Below, piece by piece: positions 35,701 through 43,405 of a stretch of 64,000 nucleotides of DNA (position 1 is the first letter of the stretch; every line of letters starts with the position of its first letter). Source of the DNA: Lineus longissimus (lineage: Eukaryota; Nemertea; Pilidiophora; Heteronemertea; Lineidae); the NCBI RefSeq assembly GCF_910592395.1, contig NC_088310.1:11479501-11543500 (forward strand). Direction: 5' to 3'. The notes beneath the pieces were generated by a model. That model did not search any database. It was not told the origin of the DNA and saw nothing but the letters and a program-made list of their open reading frames with translations. Both the position numbers and the translations under genes were made by a program.

Positions 35701-38448
35701 CGCCTTGAAATTTGGCTCGGATGTTGGTCACATAGTATCCTGATTCAATGTTTTGTTTATTTTCGAAAACTTACATCAGCAGAGCAGTAATGAGAATTTG
35801 TTAATCTGATCTTTCAATTCTCCTTACCACGCACAGAAGCCAAGCCATTCCTGTTTAGTTATGCAGGCACTTATAATCAGTTACCTGCACTCCCTGTGGG
35901 GTGACTAACATTACCTGTTGAACAGCTGGGTGTAGGGGGCTCATTGGAACAGACTGGTCCTGCTGACCTGCTCAACCTAACGGTATATATTTACATCAGT
36001 CATGCTATTTACATTCTTTTGCTCCTGCATGCATTAACAGCTATTGAAACAAGCTGTTTTTTGTTGCATGCATTCAACCTCTACATCCGGGGTCTACTTA
36101 ACTAATCAGCAAATCAAAATGTTTGCAGCCTAGACCCTGGATACTCGTCTATGTCATATGCCGCGTCCCCGCCAGAATCTGGGGGTGACGTAGTATGATT
36201 GACCTATGACCCGTCTATTCGGGCACTACCTGTCATGCAATTCATGTTTTATATCAGCATTAGCTCATATATTATCCATGTCTATGAAGTTCTATGATGC
36301 CGTCAATTGATTTGTGGTCGCCTTAAGGTAAAAAGTTTTGTAGACTCGATAAGTCGCCCTTTTCGCCAATTCAATATGCCATGAATATGCCAATTGTCAA
36401 AACATTATTTACATCTTATTTGCATTTCAAATGTTATTCGTTGACCAATCAAATGTGTTTTAGCTCAACATGTGACCAGGGGTAGTGCAAGTAACCATGG
36501 GAGCGCGCAATGACAAACGAGTTTGGCATGGATTGACGACATACAAAGAAAACTTGGCAGTTCTCGGGCCAAGGCCTACAGTGTATGCTGTAGCATAGCA
36601 TGCACGAAAAGGGGCATGGCCCCCTAATTCGTGCCACAAATGATTACATCAGGGCGGGCCTGATAAATGAAATGATGCATACAATCATTCTCTTAAGCAG
36701 ACATTTCGACTCATAACACGACTACAATCACTGCGCCGGAGTATGGCATGCATCCAAACACTAATGACCGTGTGTGCCCATGTGATAGTATACCTTGCGC
36801 CCGGTCAGTCTACAGTCTGGGTCAATTATTATCCTAACTCGTTAATCATAGCCTCGTTCTGAGTTTAACCTGGCTCCTGTGTATTTGTGTACATCAGGCA
36901 GCCAATGTACTAGGGGAGTTCCCAGCCATGGTCACCTACTAAAGTTGTCTTTTTTAATTGCCCCCTCAGGTTTATTTTCACCTTAATTATCATACACAAT
37001 GTTGTGGAGTACATACCCAGCTAGCAAATTACATGGGACCCATATGGGTGCCAAATGGGCAATCTGGGTTGCCAATATGGGCCCCATCTAAACAAACCAT
37101 ATGGGGCCCAGATGGGAAACATGGGGCCCACTTCAACCATGTGGGGCCCATATGTGTTTTGCACCGTGGACGCCCATGTGGGTACCATCTGGGCAAAGTG
37201 GGGTAACTGGGTATGACGTGGGGGTTGCATGGGCAAGCACCACCTTAAACCCCTGTAAATCCCAGTTAGTGCCCACCTGGTCTGATGTGTTCTACACTTC
37301 TTTGAATAGTCTATGTCATCCCCAGACACGTTGTCTCAAAAAAGGATTGCATGGGGACACTGAGTTGAGTTCATTGAGAATGGAAAAACGAAACAAAATG
37401 TATGATAAAATGAAATGGCCAGGGCCATTGTGCTCACCTCATGTGGAGGAAAGATGGATAAAGAGCATGGTATTGTGTCATGTAGTGTTAGGTTTGATGT
37501 AGGTCCAAGCAATTACAATTTCCCCAAAATGGCCAATTTACAATACATTCGACCTCTGTGACCTTGAAAAGTAGGTCAAATCAAAGAAGACCCGGGTGAC
37601 ACATTGAATGGTTGTTAGAATTAGATGTACCTATGATATAAAATTGGTGCCAATCGGGCAAGTCATTACTAGGAATAATGGCATTTTGAAGAATTTAGGA
37701 TTTGGCCCCCTCCCTGGAGGCCAAACGGCAAATCAGATCGCACCAAACTTCGGTACCTGAGATCACCTGACCAAGGGGTACATGTGTACTTAATTTGTGA
37801 TCAATAGTCATTGCAGTTAAGAAACGTGCCATAGTTACGGCCTGACGGCGAATTTACGCCATTTGACCTCTGTGACCTTGACAAGATCGTCAAATTAAAA
37901 ACTTGTGTGACATATACTGTATGGTGGTTAGATGTACCCATGATATCAAATTGGTGGCAATCGGGCAAGAAGTTAAGGAATAATCACATTTTTAAGGTTT
38001 TTGGATTTTGCCCCCTAGTGGTCAAGTGGTGAATCATATTGGACCAAACTTCGGTCCCTAAGATCACCTGACTAAGGGGTAAATGTGTACCAAATTTGGT
38101 ATCAATAGCCATTGCAGTTTAGAAACGTGCCATCGTTACATCCTAACGGCCAATTTACACCATTTGACCTCTGTGACCTTGAAAAGGAGGTCAAATCGAA
38201 AACCCGGAGGATATATGATGCACCTTTGCTAGAAGTACCTACCATATTTTTTTCAAAATTTCCCGACTACTATTAAGGGAGATATTGCATATTTTCACTT
38301 TTAACGTTTGGCCCCCTGGTGGCCAAACCATGAAACGAATCGGACCGAAACTTGGTCTCCAAGGTGTCATTACATAAGGGTACATGTGTACCAAGTTTCA
38401 ACTCAATAGCTCTAACAGTTACGAAACGTGCCCTGCTAACGGACGACG

Positions 38449-38534
<86 letters not shown>

Positions 38535-41500
38535 ACGACGGACGCCACGGTATGGGATAAGCTCACCTCTGCTAAGAGGTGAGCTAAAAATGAAAATATT
38601 TATTTGATTTCTATAATGAATTGCAGTTGATACTGAGTATCAACAATGTCAAAGCACCAATGTCATTGAATAAACCTGAGATTTTGTCCTGCATTTCCAT
38701 GTTTTGGCAAGTCACTGTTCATCACTATGGTTATATAATATTCTTAATTGTCACTATCAGTATTTTGTGGCTCTGGCAGGGCAGGGTCATTTCCACCTGG
38801 CAATTGTTGTTCATTGACGACTTCAACTCCTCTCGCCGCACGTTTTCCTCCTAGTCCTCGATCACGCGCATTCGTGAACCATGTTGACATTTTCTCTGCG
38901 ATGGCCTTGTCTGTTGACTGCTTCTGATAGGCATGTTTGCGAACACTTCCTGAAACCAAAGACGTATAGTGTAACAGTATTATGTACATCACAATAGTTT
39001 TCTGACAAGGCTACGAGTACCACTACACAGGTCTACAATACATGATCATGATAAAACAGCAAAACAGGTAGGCAAGACACACTGCACAGTGTATTTTCAC
39101 GTACATAAATGTACACAGTTAAATGTACAGTGTAGCATGTACAGTTACAGTACACTAGCAGCCTACAACGAACGGGATATCACAACAAAAACATCAAAGA
39201 ATCTGCAGGATTGTATTGAAAGAATGTATATAAAGCACACAAACATCAAGATTGGTGCTTTAGTAGACAAGGTCACAACTAACCTGGCAAACAAAAACCT
39301 GAGATTTTGTCCTGCATTTCCATGTTTTGGCAAGTCACTGTTCATCACTATGGTTATATAATATTCTTAATTGTCACTATCAGTGTTTTGTGGCTCTGGC
39401 AGGGCAGGGTCATTTCCACCTGGCAATTGTTGTTCATTGACGACTTCAACTCCTCTCGCCGCACGTTTTCCTCCTAGTCCTCGATCACGCGCATTCGTGA
39501 ACCATGTTGACATTTTCTCTGCGATGGCCTTGTCTGTTGACTGCTTCTGATAGGCATGTTTGCGAACACTTCCTGAAACCAAAGACGTATATAGTGTAAC
39601 AGTATTATGTACATCACAATAGTTTTCTGACAAGGCTATGAGTACCACTACACAGGCCTACAATACATGATCATGATAAAACAGCAAAACAGGGAGGCAA
39701 GACACACTGCACAGTGTATTTTCACGTACATAAATGTACACAGTTAAATGTACAGTAACAGTGTAGCATGTACAGTTACAGTACACTAGCAGCCTACAAC
39801 GAATGGGATATCACAACAAAAACATCAAAGAATCTGCAGGATTGTATTGAAAGAATGTATATAAAGCACACAAACATCAAGATTGGTGCTTTAGTAGACA
39901 ATGTCACAACTAACCTGGCAAACAAAAAACTATTCTAATCAATGAAATTATGGGAAAGTTTCTCTGCTTTTTGAGTACTGGCGTGAAGAACAAAATCAAA
40001 TATGGCGGCTGACAATGGCGTGCAAGGAGGCGACAATACTCGTCCCCATCAGCTCTTTCAGCTCCATTGGAGACGCACGATGCACTCGGAGGCCAATGGG
40101 GACGATTTTGATTTGCTTTGGCGCCAAACAAATTTTGCAAAATGTGGGTTTTACTCATAAATTTTATAAAACATATTTCATTATCATAATCTTGAATGGG
40201 CCTCATGTAAACCCTTTATTTTTAAAACATATAATTGGAAATTCTCGGATGTGGGATTGATATGGGGTTCATATGGGATACATTGGGCTTACAATACTCA
40301 ATAGATCCCCATATCAACCATCGCAAACCCACATGGGGCCCATAACTCAAAACCCATATGGGCCCCACATGGTGAAATCCCATGTGAGATAAACCATCTT
40401 GGTCCCACATGGGTTACATGTGGGCCAGATGGGACCCTGCTTGCCCAGGTAAAACCCATGTGGTTCCCATATGTTTTGCTAGCTGGGTACCCAACAATGG
40501 CCTCAGCAGAATTAGTATCCAGGAAATGCACACATCCTTAAAATACCCTGTTTTCATTTAATGTGTTACTCCAGATACAACAACTCTCCATGTCAGGTGG
40601 GATATCTTTTGTCTGACTAGCTCAAAATGATAAACAGCAATATTATTCTGGGGAGACAGACATCTGACCATCAATTTCCAATGGTTTCATATTGCCCTTT
40701 ACGCTGTGATTGGTCGAAGGTAGTGATGTCTCTGTCAAAAAAGATCACCTGTCGTGTCTATTTAATAGCTTCTTTGTCACAACCTGGCTACGGCTCCCAT
40801 GGAATTGGTCTTTGGGATGCAACTTAGTGTAATAGTATAATAGTAATAGATGGTAACGACAACAACAACGCAATGCACATGCCTATTTTGGGGGAGTAAA
40901 TGTCTCAGCGTTTGAGATTGTTGGTGCTGTAAAGACAGCAATATAAGCTCCTGATTGATAATCAGAGCGGGAGAGGAGCACAGTGATGTAAGTTTTGTTG
41001 TGCTTAATGTATTGTATATGATAGGATAAGCCTATCTCTGTAGGGTTTTGTCTGCAAAGGGCAGCAATGTCAAATAATTGAGAATGCTGCATTGGGTGCG
41101 GTGCTTTTCCCGCGGTTGTAATCACGTGATGCAATGTTCCTCTATTTTCTATATTTGTGGCTTGGAAGTGACAGGTTAGTTAGAAATCGTTGCCTAAAGT
41201 GACTACCTGACGTGTTCGCAATATGTAAAATTATTCTATTGTTTTCTGTGATCCACATATGAGCCCAACTCATGTCCTAAAGTTTGTCCGACAATAGGTC
41301 TTTTGTTGTACGTCGTGTACATCCGATTATTGATTACAGGTGTGTATTAGTGTATTGAGCTTAGTGTAGGTGGCAGCACCTTACATTGTCTTCACAAGAT
41401 TGTGACTCTTGGTTGTGCCTTGACCTGAGCTTATGAGTGTTACTGTTGTATCTTTCAGTTTTACCATCACATCACATCACATCACATGACATGACTTGAT

Positions 41501-43350
41501 GTACGTTAATACAAGAATTAGAAGACGAAACGACAAGTTTTACTTCACTTTTTTGATGATGGTCATAATCCTCAATCCAAACCCGCAAGCTAGATCGTCA
41601 CTGATGAGAGACGATACACCACCCCTTGTGGAAAATAGTGAATGAGGGGTTGAACATTGGCTAAACTTTCACAGTATCACTACCACATGTGAGACATATT
41701 TCCTGTTGACTTTCTAAACACCTTTGACCGGAGACATTTATTGCATTGACTTTGATACCGCGGCTCTAATGGGTGACTTGAGAGTATTACTTTCCTAGCA
41801 ACCAGCGCACACATCAACTGGGATATAAATTGTCTGAAGCTGTCAAATGGGACATTCTTGAGTGTTGATAATCACCACGTCTTCCCATGAAAACCACTTG
41901 TGTTGCAAAATGGCAAGGAACACCAAGAAAAGGAGCCTAATTATTGAAAATCCACCCTCAGCTTTAACAACTTATTACCATATCATGATCTGACCTCATT
42001 TCAATTGCACTATGCTATGCATTACATGCATTCCGGTATGATATGTGTAGTGACTGTTGCATTCTGCTTGCCTTAATTCAGCTTGGGAGTTGGGGTCCTT
42101 CATTTTTACAATGAAACTAGTTGGCAATACTTTAACCCCCTTTGGAACTCATCAGGTGTGCGCTTGGATACAAAAGGAAAACAAATCAGCATGCGTGCCA
42201 CAAGGCACCTCAGCAACCACTTCACATCACCCACACGCGATCCCATCAATCACAGCAATAAATTATTGTAACGCAGGTGAAAATTTGTCATGATGATAGG
42301 TTAACAATATGCGTAGAATTAAGAATCAAGTAGCCGAGTACTATTATTACATGTAAAAAGACATGTGATATCTTACTCTAAATCGAAAGAAAATAAACAT
42401 CCCAAATTTACACCTCAGTAGAGGGTTAACATTCTCTCGCATCCCCCACTTCTGGTTTATTTTTATCACAGCTGACACACTTAACCCAGCCAATGGCTAA
42501 AGATAAACTAATAACATGGATGCGGGACGAATCTGTTATGATGTAGGTCACTACTTAAAGTAGTGACCTACTTAAAGTAGTGACCTACAGGTAACCCGGA
42601 CGAGGCAAGAAAAGTTCGGGTAGATATATCAATTACGAATGTGCTGCCTGGATTGTAGACTAGGTAGCCATTGGGAAGATCGAATGAAATTTATCCCAAC
42701 ATGAAGAGATCACTGTCCGACAAAAGCTACTTTTGATGAACACGTTCAGAAACTAAAAACATGAACAAATCAGTTCCTGACTACAATAGACCTGAGAAGA
42801 TGAACATAGGCATATGCGTATATATACTGTCTTCTCCCACTTAACCGAGCGCCAGGAAAATGGCTCGAAAATGGCTAAGTCCAGAAACATGGCAGTCTGT
42901 AGTTTTTACCGGTGGGCTGCAAACATTCAATATGACAGCCAATTATATTGATCAATGGTTATAGGAAGACAACCTTGTAAATGTTGTCAATTCAATAACG
43001 CCTGGTCGCGGTCAGGGCCAGTAATCCCTGCAGTCAGGGTGATGATTATTGAAGTTACGTAAGTCCATGTAAATGGTTGACCAATCCAGAGTCTTTCAAA
43101 TGAATTTATTTTATCTTATCGATTATGGAATCGTTTTCTTGTGGGGGAAATCCAATAAAGGGCACTTTCGTGTCAAATGTCATAATTGTTGTCTGCCATC
43201 TTGCTTTGACCACGTTCTTCTTGTAAGATGCACGCAATGCGATGGATTTTGTGGGTAGGCCCAGCAGGCACCCTGATGATCTTAACGTATGGAATGGAGC
43301 ATGGAGATGATGTTGACAGCCCTGACCCTGATACCACTACTGATGATGAA

Positions 43351-43405
<55 letters not shown>

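Larger units (their letters stand above)
38675..39928. repeat. Recent tandem duplication, 623-bp unit, containing a terminal exon
   Basis: Copy 1 is 38675-39297 and copy 2 is 39298-39928. They differ by about six substitutions and two small insertions in copy 2 (2 bp and 6 bp). Each copy includes the same minus-strand exon-like segment with stop codon. Confidence 0.9.

Noticed and set aside
37021-37502. Frames of 82-133 residues with repeated MGPIW/PHMG words
   Set aside because: Produced by the CATATGGG word repetition of the MITE and continuing by chance.
38273-38582. Long poly-Arg and related frames on both strands
   Set aside because: They are translations of the (GAC)n array and its flanks; no start context or conserved part.
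40883-41062. Minus-strand frame after a good acceptor, looks protein-like
   Set aside because: Stops in frame with no donor, phase does not help the modular gene, and no partner exon found.
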